A DNA stretch of 64,000 nt from Physella acuta (Eukaryota; Mollusca; Gastropoda; Physidae): assembly GCF_028476545.1 (NCBI RefSeq), contig NW_026731874.1, positions 106,001-170,000 on the forward strand, in the 5' to 3' direction. The translations under genes and the position numbers were made by a program. The stretch's first letter is position 1. Each line of letters begins with the position of its first letter. A model generated the notes under the pieces. That model made no database searches, had not been told where the DNA came from, and saw only the letters and a program-made list of their open reading frames with translations. Shown here one piece after another: positions 27,301-41,200 of this stretch.

Positions 27301-30300
27301 TACAGGAACGATTACTGGGAGCTTCCCGAGAGCAACAAGGTCAGTTCAAGGTCACTACTAGGATTATCTAGGCGTCACTACACACACGTAGACATACACA
27401 AACACACTAACCTGTCTGTTGCCCCCCCCACACACTAACCTGTCTGTTCCCCCCCCCCCACCCACACACTAACCTGTCTGTTTCCCCCCCCACACACACT
27501 AACCAGTCTGTTGCCCCCCCCCACAACCACACACTAACCTATCTGTTGCCCCCCCCACACCCACACTAACCTGTCTGTTGCCCCCCCCCCCCCCACACCC
27601 ACACACTAACCTGTCTGTTGCCCCCCCCCCCCACACCCACACACTAACCTGTCTGTTGCCCCCCCCCCCCACACCCACACACTAACCTGTCTGTTGCCCC
27701 CCCCCCACACCCACACACTAACCTGTCTGTTGCCCCCCCCCCACACCCACACACTAACCTGTCTGTTGCCCCCCACACACCCACACTAACCTGTCTGTTG
27801 CCCCCCCCCCCACACCCACACACTAACCTGTCTGTTGCCCCCCCCCCCCACACCCACACACTAACCTGTCTGTTGCCCCCCCCACACCCACACTAACCTG
27901 TCTGTTGCCCCCCCCCCCCCACACCCACACACTAACCTGTCTGTTGCCCCCCCCCCCCCCACACCCACACTAACCTGTCTGTTGCCCCCCCCCCCCACAC
28001 CCACACTAACCTGTCTGTTGCCCCCCCCCCCCACACCCACACTAACCTGTCTGTTGCCCCCCCCCCCACACCCACACTAACCTGTCTGTTGCCCCCCCCC
28101 ACACCCACACTAACCTGTCTGTTGCCCCCCCCCCCACACCCACACTAACCTGTCTGTTGCCCCCCCCCCACACCCACACTAACCTGTCTGTTGCCCCCCC
28201 CCCACACCCACACACTAACCTGTCTGTTGCCCCCCCCCACACCCACACTAACCTGTCTGTTGCCCCCCCCCCACACCCACACACTAACCTGTCTGTTGCC
28301 CCCCCCCCCACACCCACACACTAACCTGTCTGTTGCCCCCCCCCCCCCACACCCACACACTAACCTGTCTGTTGCCCCCCACACACCCACACTAACCTGT
28401 CTGTTGCCCCCCCCACACCCACACACTAACCTGTCTGTTGCCCCCCCCCCACACCCACACACTAACCTGTCTGTTGCCCCCCCCACACCCACACTAACCT
28501 GTCTGTTGCCCCCCCCCACACCCACACACTAACCTGTCTGTTGCCCCCCCCCCCACACCCACACTAACCTGTCTGTTGCCCCCCCCCCCCCACACCCACA
28601 CTAACCTGTCTGTTGCCCCCCCCCCCACACCCACACTAACCTGTCTGTTGCCCCCCCCCCACACCCACACTAACCTGTCTGTTGCCCCCCCCCACACCCA
28701 CACACTAACCTGTCTGTTGCCCCCCCCCCCACACCCACACTAACCTGTCTGTTGCCCCCCCCCCCCACACCCACACTAACCTGTCTGTTGCCCCCCCCCC
28801 ACACCCACACTAACCTGTCTGTTGCCCCCCCCCCCCACACCCACACTAACCTGTCTGTTGCCCCCCCCCCCCACACCCACACTAACCTGTCTGTTGCCCC
28901 CCCCCCCACACCCACACTAACCTGTCTGTTGCCCCCCCCCCCCACACCCACACACTAACCTGTCTGTTGCCCCCCCCCCCACACCCACACTAACCTGTCT
29001 GTTGCCCCCCCCCACACCCACACTAACCTGTCTGTTGCCCCCCCCCCCACACCCACACTAACCTGTCTGTTGCCCCCCCCCCCCACACCCACACACTAAC
29101 CTGTCTGTTGCCCCCCCCCACACCCACACTAACCTGTCTGTTGCCCCCCCCCCCCACACCCACACTAACCTGTCTGTTGCCCCCCCCCCACACCCACACT
29201 AACCTGTCTGTTGCCCCCCCCCCACACCCACACTAACCTGTCTGTTGCCCCCCCCCACACCCACACTAACCTGTCTGTTGCCCCCCCCCCCACACCCACA
29301 CACTAACCTGTCTGTTGCCCCCCCCCACACCCACACTAACCTGTCTGTTGCCCCCCCCCCCACACCCACACTAACCTGTCTGTTGCCCCCCCCCCCCCAC
29401 ACCCACACACTAACCTGTCTGTTGCCCCCCCCCCACACCCACACTAACCTGTCTGTTGCCCCCCCCCCCCACACCCACACTAACCTGTCTGTTGCCCCCC
29501 CCCCCACACCCACACTAACCTGTCTGTTGCCCCCCCCCCCACACCCACACACTAACCTGTCTGTTGCCCCCCCCCCCACACCCACACACTAACCTGTCTG
29601 TTGCCCCCCCCCCCCCACACCCACACTAACCTGTCTGTTGCCCCCCCCCCCCACACCCACACTAACCTGTCTGTTGCCCCCCCCCACACCCACACTAACC
29701 TGTCTGTTGCCCCCCCCCCACACCCACACACTAACCTGTCTGTTGCCCCCCCACACCCACACCCACACACTAACCTGTCTGTTGCCCCCCCCACACCCAC
29801 ACTAACCTGTCTGTTGCCCCCCCACACCCACACACTAACCTGTCTGTTGCCCCCCCCCCCACCCACACACTAACCTGTCTGTTGCCCCCCCCCCCCCCCC
29901 ACACACTAACCTGACTGTTGCCCCCCCCCCACACCCACACCCACACACTAACCTGACTGTTGCCCCCCCCACACACCCACACACTAACCTGTCTGTTGCC
30001 CCCCCCCCCCCACACCCACACCCACACACTAACCTGTCTGTTGCCCCCCCACACCCACACACTAACCTGACTGTTGCCCCCCCCCCCCACACCCACACAC
30101 TAACCTGTCTGTTGCCCCCACCACACCCACACCCACACACTAACCTGTCTATTACCACCCCCAGTCATTTGACGCCTACGCCCCCTTTGTGTACGACGCC
30201 ACGGTGCTCTGGGCTGTCATCGTCAACAAGACGCTCCAGGAGGGCGGCGACCCCAGGAACGGTTCCAGGATCATGGAGCTGGCTAAAGGGGTCAACGCCA

Positions 30301-32289
30301 CAGGTACGCGCCGTGTGGGTGGCGCCCCACACTACGGTGTCGGTGGCGCCCCGCACTAAGGTGTCGGTGGCGCCCCGCACTAAGGTGTAGGTGGCGCCCC
30401 GCACTAAGGTGTAGGTGGCGCCCCGCACTAAGGTGTAGGTGGCGCCCCACACTAAGGTGTAGGTGGCGCCCCGCACTAAGGTGTAGGTGGCGCCCCGCAC
30501 TAAGGTGTAGGTGGCGCCCCGCACTAAGGTGTAGGTGGCGCCCCGCACTAAGTTGTTGGTGGCGCCCCACACTAAGGTGTAGGTGGCGCCCCACACTAAG
30601 GTGTAGGTGGCGCCCCACACTTAGGTGTAGGTGGCGCCCCGCACTAAGGTGTAGGTGGCGCCCCACACTAAGGTGTAGGTGGCGCCCCACACTAAGGTGT
30701 AGGTGGCACCCCGCACTAAGGTGTAGGTGGCGCCCCACACTAAGGTGTAGGTGGCGCCCCGCACTAAGTTGTTGGTGGCGCCCCACACTTAGGTGTAGGT
30801 GGCGCCCCACACTAAGGTGTAGGTGGCGCCCCACACTTAGGTGTAGGTGGCGCCCCGCACTAAGGTGTAGGTGGCGCCCCACACTAAGGTGTAGGTGGCG
30901 CCCCGCACTAAGGTGTAGGTGGCGCCCCACACTTAGGTGTTGGTGGCGCCCCACACTTAGGTGTAGGTGGCGCCCCACACTTAGGTGTAGGTGGCGCCCC
31001 ACACTTAGGTGTTGGTGGCGCCCCACACTTAGGTGTAGGTGGCGCCCCACACTTAGGTGTAGGTGGCGCCCCACACTAAGGTGTAGGTGGCGCCCCACAC
31101 TTAGGTGTTGGTGGCGCCCCACACTTAGGTGTAGGTGGCGCCCCACACTTAGGTGTAGGTGGCGCCCCACACTAAGGTGTAGGTGGCGCCCCATCTAGTA
31201 TTGTTGTGAGATAGAAGCTTTGAACACAAGCGCATTTTTTTCTTCTGATTGAGGTGATGTGTTGAATGGTGCTCTTTAAGGAATAGGATGTTGTATGTTA
31301 CTGATGGTGCTTAATGATGTTGGTGGTATTTGTTGCTGATGTTTATGTTACTGGATGGTGTGTTACGTGATGTTATTGATGTTGCTTGTTGTTGATGTTG
31401 CTTGTTGCTGATGTTGTTGATGGTGTTGATGATGTTGTTGATGGTGTTGATGATGTTGTTGATGTTGCTTGTTGCTGATGTTGTATGTTGTTGATGGTGC
31501 TGTATGTTGCTGATGTTGTTGATGGTGCTGTATGTTGCTGATGTTGTTGATGGTGCTGTATGTTGTTGATGTTGCTAATGTTGTTGATGGTGTTGATGAT
31601 GTTGTATGCTACTTGACGCTCCTACTGTCAGGCATCACGGGTAAGATCATCATGGACTACAACTGTGACCGTCTGTCGAACGTCTGGCTCCTGGACATGG
31701 CAGCAGACGGCAGGTTCGTCGACTTCCTCAAGATCACCAACCTGGGCAACCGCGCGCATCTGGACAGGGTCAGTATACCTGACACTGTAGGGACTGACAT
31801 GTGACACTGACATGTGACACTGCCAATGGACTGACATGTTACACTGCCAATGGACTGACATGTGACACTGACAGTAGACTGACACGTGACACTGCCAATG
31901 GACTGACACGTGACACTGACATGTGACACTGCCAATGGACTGACATGTGACACTGCCAATGGACTGACATGTGACACTGACAGTAGACTGACATGTGACA
32001 CTGCCAATGGAATGACACGTGACACGGACAATGGACTGACATGTGACACTGACATGTGACAATGCCAATGGACTGACACGTGACACTGACAGTAGACTGA
32101 CATGTGACACTGCCAATGGACTGACACTGCTAATGGACTGACATGTGACACTGCCAATGGACTGACAATGGATACTTTCTTTGCTGTAGGAAGCTGACGC
32201 AGTGAGGTGGCCTGATGGAAAGAGTGGCAAGAACAATGCTCCACCAGACACTCCACCATGTGGATTCGACGGAGAATTTTGTAAAGCAC
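15630..32289 (+). CDS. Cyclase exons 1-10: signal peptide and extracellular ligand-binding domain
   Basis: Residues 1-448. The first 20 or so residues ([18 protein letters not shown] then QHEE) form a signal peptide. The rest matches the periplasmic-binding-protein-like ANF receptor fold of receptor guanylate cyclases. Cys72 and Cys98 sit where the family has its first disulfide (ECTPKG and GPPCSSG). Near the membrane, Cys439 and Cys446 lie in CGFDGEFC, the hinge motif of NPR-type receptors. Sequons at NDT, NKT, NGS and NAT fit an extracellular location. An acidic run (DTDDDDA) at the end of exon 6 is a local insertion-like feature. Exons are 100-210 bp and are separated by minisatellite introns. 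Confidence 0.9.
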
Positions 32290-35200
32290 GTAAGTTTGGC
32301 AGCACCTAAATAGCTGGCTAAAGTTTGGCTGCAGCTAAGTAGCTGGCTATCTTATGGCTAAAGTTTGGCTGCAGCTAAATAGCTGGCTATCTTATGGCTA
32401 AAGTTTGGCAGCACCTAAGTAGCTGGCTATCTTATGGCTAAAGTTTGGCTGCAGCTAAATAGCTGGATATCTTATGGCTATATTATGGCTGTCCTCGTGG
32501 GGCTACCTGTAATTTGGTTTAACATGTGGTTATCGTGTGGTTGCATGTGGTATGTTTAACATGTGGTTATCGTGTGGTTGCATGTGGTATGTTTAACGTG
32601 TGGTTATCGTGTGGTTGCAGTCGAGGACAAGGTGTCACCACCAGACTACACCGACTCCATTGTGGGGGCTGCGGCTGGCTCGTCCTTCGTTTTCCTGGTG
32701 GCTGTAGCTGTGCAGGTGTCTCTCAGGTAACGTAGCCGTGCAGCTGTCTCTCAGGTAACGTAGCCGTGCAGCTGTCTCTCAGGTAACGTAGCCGTGCAGG
32801 TGTCTCTCAGGTAACGTAGCCGTGCAGGTGTCTCTCAGGTAACGTAGCCGTGCAGGTGTCTCTCAGGTAACGTAGCCGTGCAGCTGTCTCTCAGGTAACG
32901 TAGCTGTGCAGGTGTCTCTCAGGTAACGTAGCTGTGCAGGTGTCTCTCAGGTAACGTAGCTGTGCAGGTGTCTCTCAGGTAACGTAGCTGTGCAGGTGTC
33001 TCTAACTCAGGTAACACACAGCTAACTCTCTGGTTATGTGATCACCATTTACACAAGTCTCCCCTACACAGTTTTACCATCAGAAATTTCTAGCTATTTT
33101 TAGTTCATTCCTGACAACTCTTCTACATGATGACGTCATAGGTACTACCGACGTCATCGTCGCCTGGAGTCGATGCTGTGGCAGATCAAGTTTGAGGAGA
33201 TGGACTTTGTCACGGCACTACTCAGTGGGAGTGTCAGGGTCAGTCAGTGTGTGGGTCTGTGGGTGTGTGGGTGTGTCATGGTCAGTCAGTGTGGGGGTGT
33301 CAGGGTCAGTCAGTGTGGGGGTGTCAGGGTCAGTCAATGTGGGGGTGTCAGGGTCAGTCAGTGTGGGGGTGTCAGGGTCAGTCAATGTGGGGGTGTCAGG
33401 GTCAGTCAATGTGTGGGTGTCAGGGTCAGTCAGTGTGTGGGTGTTAGGGTTAGTTGATGTGGGTGTGTGTGGGTGTTAGGGTCAGTCAATGTGTGGGTGT
33501 TAGGGTTAGTTGATGTGGGTGTGTGTGGGTGTTAGGGTCAGTCAATGTGTGGGTGTTAGGGTCAGTCAATGTGGGGGTGTCAGGGTCAGTCAATGTGTGG
33601 GTGTCAGGGTCAGTCAATGTGGGGGTGTCAGGGTCAGTCAATGTGTGGGTGTCAGGGTCAGTCAATGTGGGGGTGTCAGGGTCAGTCAATGTGTGGGTGT
33701 TAGGGTTAGTTGATGTGTGGGTGTTAGGGTTAGTTGATGTGGGGGTGTCAGGGTCAGTCAATGTGGGGGTGTCAGGGTCAGTCAGTGTGGGGGTGTCAGG
33801 GTCAGTCAATGTGGGGGTGTCAGGGTCAGTCAGTGTGTGGGTGTTAGGGTTAGTTGATGTGTGGGTGTTAGGGTTAGTTGATGTGGGTGTGTTAGGGTCA
33901 GTCAATGTGGGGGTGTTAGGGTCAGTCAATGTGGGGGTGTTAGGGTTAGTTGATGTGGGTGTGTGTGGGTGTTAGGGTCAGTCAATGTGTGGGTGTGTAT
34001 GTGTGTCAGGTTCGCATGTGTGTGTGTGTAATTTCCCGAATGTGTGCGTGAATGCTAGACGGATGACGTCAGTGATGACGTAGCTGGTCTCCGTCTGTCA
34101 GGCAAGCTTCAGAAACCTGGCCAAACGTCGCTACTCGAGCAAGTCCAAGCTGGCCAAGTCTCGCCCGACCCTCGAGCCGCAGGACGCCCCGGGGACTCTT
34201 CAGCACCTCTTCGAGGGCGGCTCCGTCATGTTTGGCTCCGTGGCATATCTCAGAGGTCAGTCCTCAACTCACGACTGACGTTAGACCACTGTCCAGATGT
34301 TGACCACTGTCCAAATGTTGACCTTTGTCCAAATGTTGACCACTGTCCTAATGTTGACCACTGTGCTAATGTTGACCACTGTCCAAATGTTGACCACTGT
34401 CCAAATGTTGACCACTGTGCTAATGTTGACCACTGTCCAAATGTTGACCACTGTCCAAATGTTGACCACTGTCCAAATGTTGACCACTGTCCTAATGTTG
34501 ACCACTGGCCTAATGTTGACCACTGGCCTAATGTTGACCACTGGCCTAATGTTGACCACTGTCCAAATGTTGGCCACTGTCCTAATGTTGACCACTGTCC
34601 AAATGTTGACCACTGTCCAAATATTGACCACTGGCCTAATGTTGACCACTGTCCTAAAGTTGACCACTGTCCTAAAGTTGACCACATGTTACAGGCAGTC
34701 TGGTCTCTGTCAAGCGAGTCAGCAGGGGCAGCATCAGTTTAACAAAAGAACTTTTACAACAGCTGAACAAGGTAACTCTAGGGTAACAGGGTAACTCTAG
34801 CTTCGGTAACATGGTAACTCTAGCTGGGGTAACATGGTAACTCTAGCTGGGGTAACATGGTAACTCTAGCTGGGGTAACATGGTAACTCTAGCTGGGGTG
34901 ACTCTAGCTGGGGTAACATGGTAACTCTAGCTAGGGTAACATGGTAACTCTAGCTGGGGTAACATGGTAACTCTAGCTGGGGTAACATGGTAACTCTAGC
35001 TGGGGTAACATGGTAACTCTAGCTGGGGTGACTCTAGCTGGGGTAACATGGTAACTCTAGCTAGGGTAACATGGTAACTTTAGCTGGGGTAACATGGTAA
35101 CTCTAGCTGGGGTAACATGGTAACTCTAGCTGGGGTAACATGGTAACTCTAGCTGGGGTAACATGGTAACTCTAGCTGGGGTAACATGGTAACTCTAGCT

Positions 35201-38200
35201 GGGGTAACATGGTAACTCTAGCTGGGGTGACTCTAGCTGGGGTAACATGGTAACTCTAGCTGGGGTAACTCTAGCTAGGGTAACATGGTAACTCTAGCTG
35301 GGGTAACAAATAATTATAGAAGTGTTTGGGTTAGACAACAAATGTAGCAGTTTTGAATATAATTTGAAATGTCCAAGCTAGTGTTTGAACTTGACATTGG
35401 CAGCTGATGGAACTGAAACACCAGAATATCACGGCATTTGTTGGCGCCTGCGTTGACCCGGGTCGGATCTTGTTGCTGTGGGAATATTGTCCCAAGGGGA
35501 GTCTGCAGGTGGGTGTGTGACATGTGTCGTGTGTGTCGTAGTGTGGGGCATGTGTCGTGTGTGTCCTAGTGTGTGGCATGTGTCGTGTGTGTCGTAGTGT
35601 GTGACATGTGTCGTGTGTGTCGTAGTGTGGGGCATGTGTCGTGTGTGTCCTAGTGTGGGGAATGTGTCGTGTGTGTCCTAGTGTGTGGCATGTGTCGTGT
35701 GTGTCGTAGTGTAGGGCATGTGTCGTGTGTGGGGCATGTGTCGTGTGTGTCGTAGTGTGGGGCATGTGTCGTGTGTGTCGTAGTGTAGGGCATGTGTCGT
35801 GTGTGGGGCATGTGTCGTGTGTGTCGTAGTGTGGGGCATGTGTCGCGTGTGTCCTAGTGTGGGGCATGTCCTGATGTTGAGAGTGTGTCTCTAGCATGAC
35901 GTGTATTCCCACAGGACATCATCAACAACCAGAACATCAAACTGGACCAGCTCTTCCAGTTCACCATCTGCCAGGATGTGGCCAAAGTTCGTTGACCTCT
36001 GAAACTGCTCGTGTCTCCACACATCTCTTCATTTGTATTAGCGATGTTGGTGTCCAATGTCCATGTTCCTGTCCATGTTCCTGTTCATGTTCCTGTTCAT
36101 GTTCCTGTTCATGTTCCCATACAAGTTCATCTGTATGTTAATGTCTATGATCTTGTCCATGTTTCCATCTATGTTCCCGTACATGTTCCCGTACATGTTG
36201 AGCTACTGTCTCGACCAGGGTCTGGAGTACATCCACAAGAGCAGTGTGAGTTACCATGGCAACCTGAAGAGTTCCAACTGTGTTGTGGACAGCCGCTGGA
36301 CCTGCAAGCTGACGGACTTTGGTGTGCCCAAACTACGGGCGGTCGTCAAGGCGCTCATCCCAGTCGAGGAAAACGTTGAACGTATGTACAGGGGGGGGGG
36401 GGGGGGGACACGGGGGGGGGGGGGGTGGGGGGGGGGACACGGGGGGGGGACACGGGGACGACGGTCAAGGCGCTCATCCCAGTCGAGGAAAACATTGAAC
36501 GTATGTACAGGGGGGGGGATACAGGGGGGGGGGGAAGTCTCAGGGAAAAAATAAATAAATCAGTTTTTACTAGGAAAAAGACACAGAAAAAGTCACAAAG
36601 GAAAGATTTTATCGAATAAAAAGTCGCTAATGTGTATAAAGAAATATTTTGATTTACTTGTTGAGAATTTTTTGGGTGTGTATACATATGATGGTGTCTT
36701 TAGTATAACATGGTTTAAATGTCTTGACTAAAATGTCTTGACTAAAATGACATGGTTAAAATGACATGGCTAAAATGACATGGTTAAAATGACATGGCTA
36801 AAGTGACCTGGTTAAAATGACATGGTTTAAATGACATGACATTCTATCCTCAGGAGAGTTCTGGACGGCGCCGGAAATTCTGCGTGGCGAGCGTGGCGTG
36901 GAGATGCAGAAGTGCGACATCTACTCGCTGGGCGTGGTGTACAAGGAAGTCTTCAGCAAAACGTCCGCCTACTCGGAGTTTGGCTTTATGAGCCCCCATG
37001 GTAAGAATAGGGCCCTCATAAAGAAGCCATCTAGATAGTCTTGGTAGTAGCTGTGGTGTGGCCATCTAGTCTTGTGGCTGTGGTGTGGCCATCTAGTCTT
37101 GTGGCTGTGGTGTGGCCATCTAGTCTTGTGGCTGTGGTGTGGCCATCTAGTCTTGTGGCTGTGGTGTGGCCATCTAGTCTTGTGGTTGTAGTGTGGCCAT
37201 CTAGTCTTGTGGCTGTGGTGTGGCCATCTAGTCTTGTGGCTGTAGTGTGGTCATCTAGTCTTGTGGCTGTGGTGTGGCCATCTAGGTAGTCTTGTGGCTG
37301 TGGTGTGGCCATCTAGTCTTGTGGCTGTGGTGTGGCCATCTAGTCTTGTGGCTGTGGTGTGGCCATCTAGATAGTCTTGGTAGTAGCTGTGGTGTGGCCA
37401 TGTAGTCTTGTGGCTGTGGTGTGGCCATCTAGTCTTGTGGCTGTGGTGTGGCCATCTAGTCTTGTGGCTATGGTGTGGCCATCTAGTCTTGTGGCTGTGG
37501 TGTGGTCATCTAGGTAGTCTTGTGGCTGTGGTGTGGCCATCTAGTCTTGTGGCTGTGGTGTGGTCATCTAGGTAGTCTTGTGGCTGTGGTGTGGCCATCT
37601 AGGTAGTCTTGTGGCTGTGGTGTGGCCATCTAGTCTTGTGGCTATGGTGTGGCCATCTAGGTAGTCTTGTGGCTGTGGTGTGGCCATCTAGGTAGTCTTG
37701 TGGCTGTGGTGTGGCCATCTAGATAGTCTTGTGGCTATGGTGTGGCCATCTAGGTAGTCTTGTGGCTATGGTGTGGCCATCTAGGTAGTCTTGTGACTGT
37801 GGTGTGGCCATCTAGTCTTGTGGCTGTGGTGTGGTCATCTAGTCTTGTGGCTATGGTGTGGCCATCTAGGTAGTCTTGTGGCTGTGGTGTGGCCATCTAG
37901 GTAGTCTTGTGGCTGTGGTGTGGCCATCTAGGTAGTCTTGTGGCTGTGGTGTGGCCATCTAGGTAGTCTTGTGGCTGTGGTGTGGCCATCTAGGTAGTCT
38001 TGTGGCTGTGGTGTGGCCATCTAGGTAGTCTTGTGGCTGTGGTGTGGCCATCTAGTCTTGTGGCTGTGGTGTGGTCATCTAGTCTTGTGGCTGTGGTGTG
38101 GCCATCTAGTCTTGTGGCTATGGTGTGGCTATCTAGTCTTGTGGCTGTGGTGTGGCCATCTAGGTAGTCTTGTGGCTATGGTGTGGCCATCTAGGTAGTC

Positions 38201-41200
38201 TTGTGACTGTGGTGTGGCCATCTAGTCTTGTGGCTGTGGTGTGGTCATCTAGTCTTGTGGCTATGGTGTGGCCATCTAGGTAGTCTTGTGGCTGTGGTGT
38301 GGCCATCTAGGTAGTCTTGTGGCTGTGGTGTGGCCATCTAGGTAGTCTTGTGGCTGTGGTGTGGCCATCTAGATAGTCTTGTGGCTGTGGTGTGGCCATC
38401 TAGTCTTGTGACTGTGGTGTGGCCATCTAGGTAGTCTTGTGGCTGTGGTGTGGCCATCTAGATAGTCTTGTGGCTATGGTGTGGCCATCTAGGTAGTCTT
38501 GTGGCTATGGTGTGGCCATCTAGGTAGTCTTGTGACTGTGGTGTGGCCATCTAGTCTTGTGGCTGTGGTGTGGTCATCTAGTCTTTCGGCTATGGTGTGG
38601 CCATCTAGGTAGTCTTGTGGCTGTGGTGTGGCCATCTAGGTAGTCTTGTGGCTGTGGTGTGGCCATCTAGGTAGTCTTGTGGCTATGGTGTGGCCATCTA
38701 GGTAGTCTTGTGGCTGTGGTGTGGCCATCTAGGTAGTCTTGTGGCTGTGGTGTGGCCATCTAGATAGTCTTGTGGCTGTGGTGTGGCCATCTAGGTAGTC
38801 TTGTGGCTGTGGTGTGGCCATCTAGGTAGTCTTGTGGCTGTGGTGTGGTCATCTAGGTAGTCTTGTGGCTGTGGTGTGGCCATCTAGGTAGTCTTGTGGC
38901 TGTGGTGTGGCCATCTAGGTAGTCTTGTGGCTGTGGTGTGGCCATCTAGTCTTGTGGCTGTGGTGTGGCCATCTAGTCTTGTGGCTGTGGTGTGGCCGTC
39001 TAGTCTTGTGGCTATGGTGTGGCTATCTAGTCTTGTGGCTGTGGTGTGGCCATCTAGGTAGTCTTGTGGCTGTGGTGTGGCCATCTAGTCTTGTGGCTGT
39101 GGTGTGGCCATCTAGTCTTGTGGCTGTGGTGTGGCCATCTAGGTAGTCTTGTGGCTGTGGTGTGGCCATCTAGGTAGTCTTGTGGCTGTGGTGTGGCCAT
39201 CTAGTCTTGTGGCTGTGGTGTGGCCATCTAGTCTTGTGGCTGTGGTGTGGCCATCTAGGTAGTCTTGTGGCTGTGGTGTGGCCATCTAGGTAGTCTTGTG
39301 GCTGTGGTGTGGCCATCTAGTCTTGTGGCTGTGGTGTGGCCATCTAGTCTTGTGGCTGTGGTGTGGCCATCTAGGTAGTCTTGTGGCTGTGGTGTGGCCA
39401 TCTAGTCTTGTGGCTGTGGTGTGGCCATCTAGGTAGTCTTGTGGCTATGGTGTGGCCATCTAGATAGTCTTGTGGCTGTGGTGTGGCCATCTAGATAGTC
39501 TTGTGGCTATGGTGTGGCCATCTAGTCTTGTGGCTATGGTGTGGCCATCTAGGTAGTCTTGTGGCTATGGTGTGGCCATCTAGTCTTGTGGCTGTGGTGT
39601 GGCCATCTAGTCTTGTGGCTGTGGTGTGGCCATCTAGGTAGTCTTGTGGCTATGCTGTGGCCATCTAGTCTTGTGGCTGTGGTGTGGCCATGTAGTCTTG
39701 TGGCTGTGGTGTGGCTATCTAGATAGTCTTGTGGCTGTGGTGTGGCCATCTAGTCTTGTGGCTGTGGTGTGGCCATCTAGTCTTGTGGCTGTGGTGTGGC
39801 CATCTAGTCTTGTGGCTGTGGTGTGGCCATCTAGGTAGTCTTGTGGCTGTGGTGTGGCCATCTAGGTAGTCTTGTGGCTGTGGTGTGGCCATCTAGTCTT
39901 GTGGCTGTGGTGTGGCCATCTAATCTTGTGGCTATGGTGTGGCCATCTAGGTAGTCTTGTGGCTGTGGTGTGGCCATCTAGTCTTGTGGCTGTGGTGTGG
40001 CCATCTAGTCTTGTGGCTGTGGTGTGGCCATCTAGGTAGTCTTGTGGCTGTGGTGTGGCCATCTAGTCTTGTGGCTGTGGTGTGGCCATCTAGGTAGTCT
40101 TGTGGCTGTGGTGTGGCCATCTAGGTAGTCTTGTGGCTGTGGTGTGGCCATCTAGGTAGTCTTGTGGCTGTGGTGTGGCCATCTAGGTAGTCTTGTGGTT
40201 GTGGTGTGGCCATCTAGTCTTGTGACTGTGGTGTGGCCATCTAGGTAGTCTTGTGGCTATGGTGTGGCCATCTAGGTAGTCTTGTGGCTGTGGTGTGGCC
40301 ATCTAGATAGTCTTGTGGCTGTGGTGTGGCCATCTAGATAGTCTTGTGGCTGTGGTGTGGCCATCTAGGTAGTCTTATGGCTGTGGTGTGGCCAACTAGT
40401 CCTGTGGCTGTGGTGTGGCCATCTAGTCTTGTGGCTGTGGTGTGGCCATCTAGATAGTCTTGTGGCTGTGGTGTGGCCATCTAGGTAGTCTTGTGGCTGT
40501 GGTGTGGCCATCTAGGTTGTCTTGTGGCTGTTGTGTGGCCATCTAGGTAGTCTTGTGGCTGTGGTGTGGCCATCTAGTCTTGTGGCTATGGTGTGGCCAT
40601 CTAGATAGTCTTGTGGCTGTGGTGTGGCCATCTAGGTAGTCTTGTGGCTGTGGTGTGGCCTACTAGGTAGTCGTGTGGCTGTGGTGTGGCCATCTAGTCT
40701 TGTGGCTGTGGTGTGGCCATCTAGGTAGTCTTGTGGCTGTGGTGTGGCCATCTAGGTAGTCTTGTGGCTGTGGTGTGGCCATCTAGTCTTGTGGCTGTGG
40801 TGTGGCCATCTAGTCTTGTGGCTGTGGTGTGGCCATCTAGGTAGTCTTGTGGCTGTGGTGTGGCCATCTAGTCTTGTGGCTGTGGTGTGGCCATCTAGTC
40901 TTGTGGCTGTGGTGTGGCCATCTAGGTAGTCTTGTGGCTGTGGTGTGGCCATCTAGGTAGTCTTGTGGCTGTGGTGTGGCCATCTAGGTAGTCTTGTGGC
41001 TATGGTGTGGCCATCTAGTCTTGTGGCTGTGGTGTGGCCATCTAGTCTTGTGGCTATGGTGTGGCCATCTAGGTAGTCTTGTGGCTGTGGTGTGGCCATC
41101 TAGGTAGTCTTGTGGCTGTGGTGTGGCCATCTAGGTAGTCTTGTGGCTATGGTGTGGCCATCTAGGTAGTCTTGTGGCTGTGGTGTGGCCATCTAGGTAG

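Noticed and set aside
30292-31194. 300-codon His/Leu-rich minus-strand frame
   Set aside because: Product of the 24-bp array in cyclase intron 8, antisense to the real gene.
33425-33970. Telomere-like TTAGGGTTAG motifs
   Set aside because: They are isolated variants of the 24-bp unit in intron 12 and do not form a TTAGGG tract.
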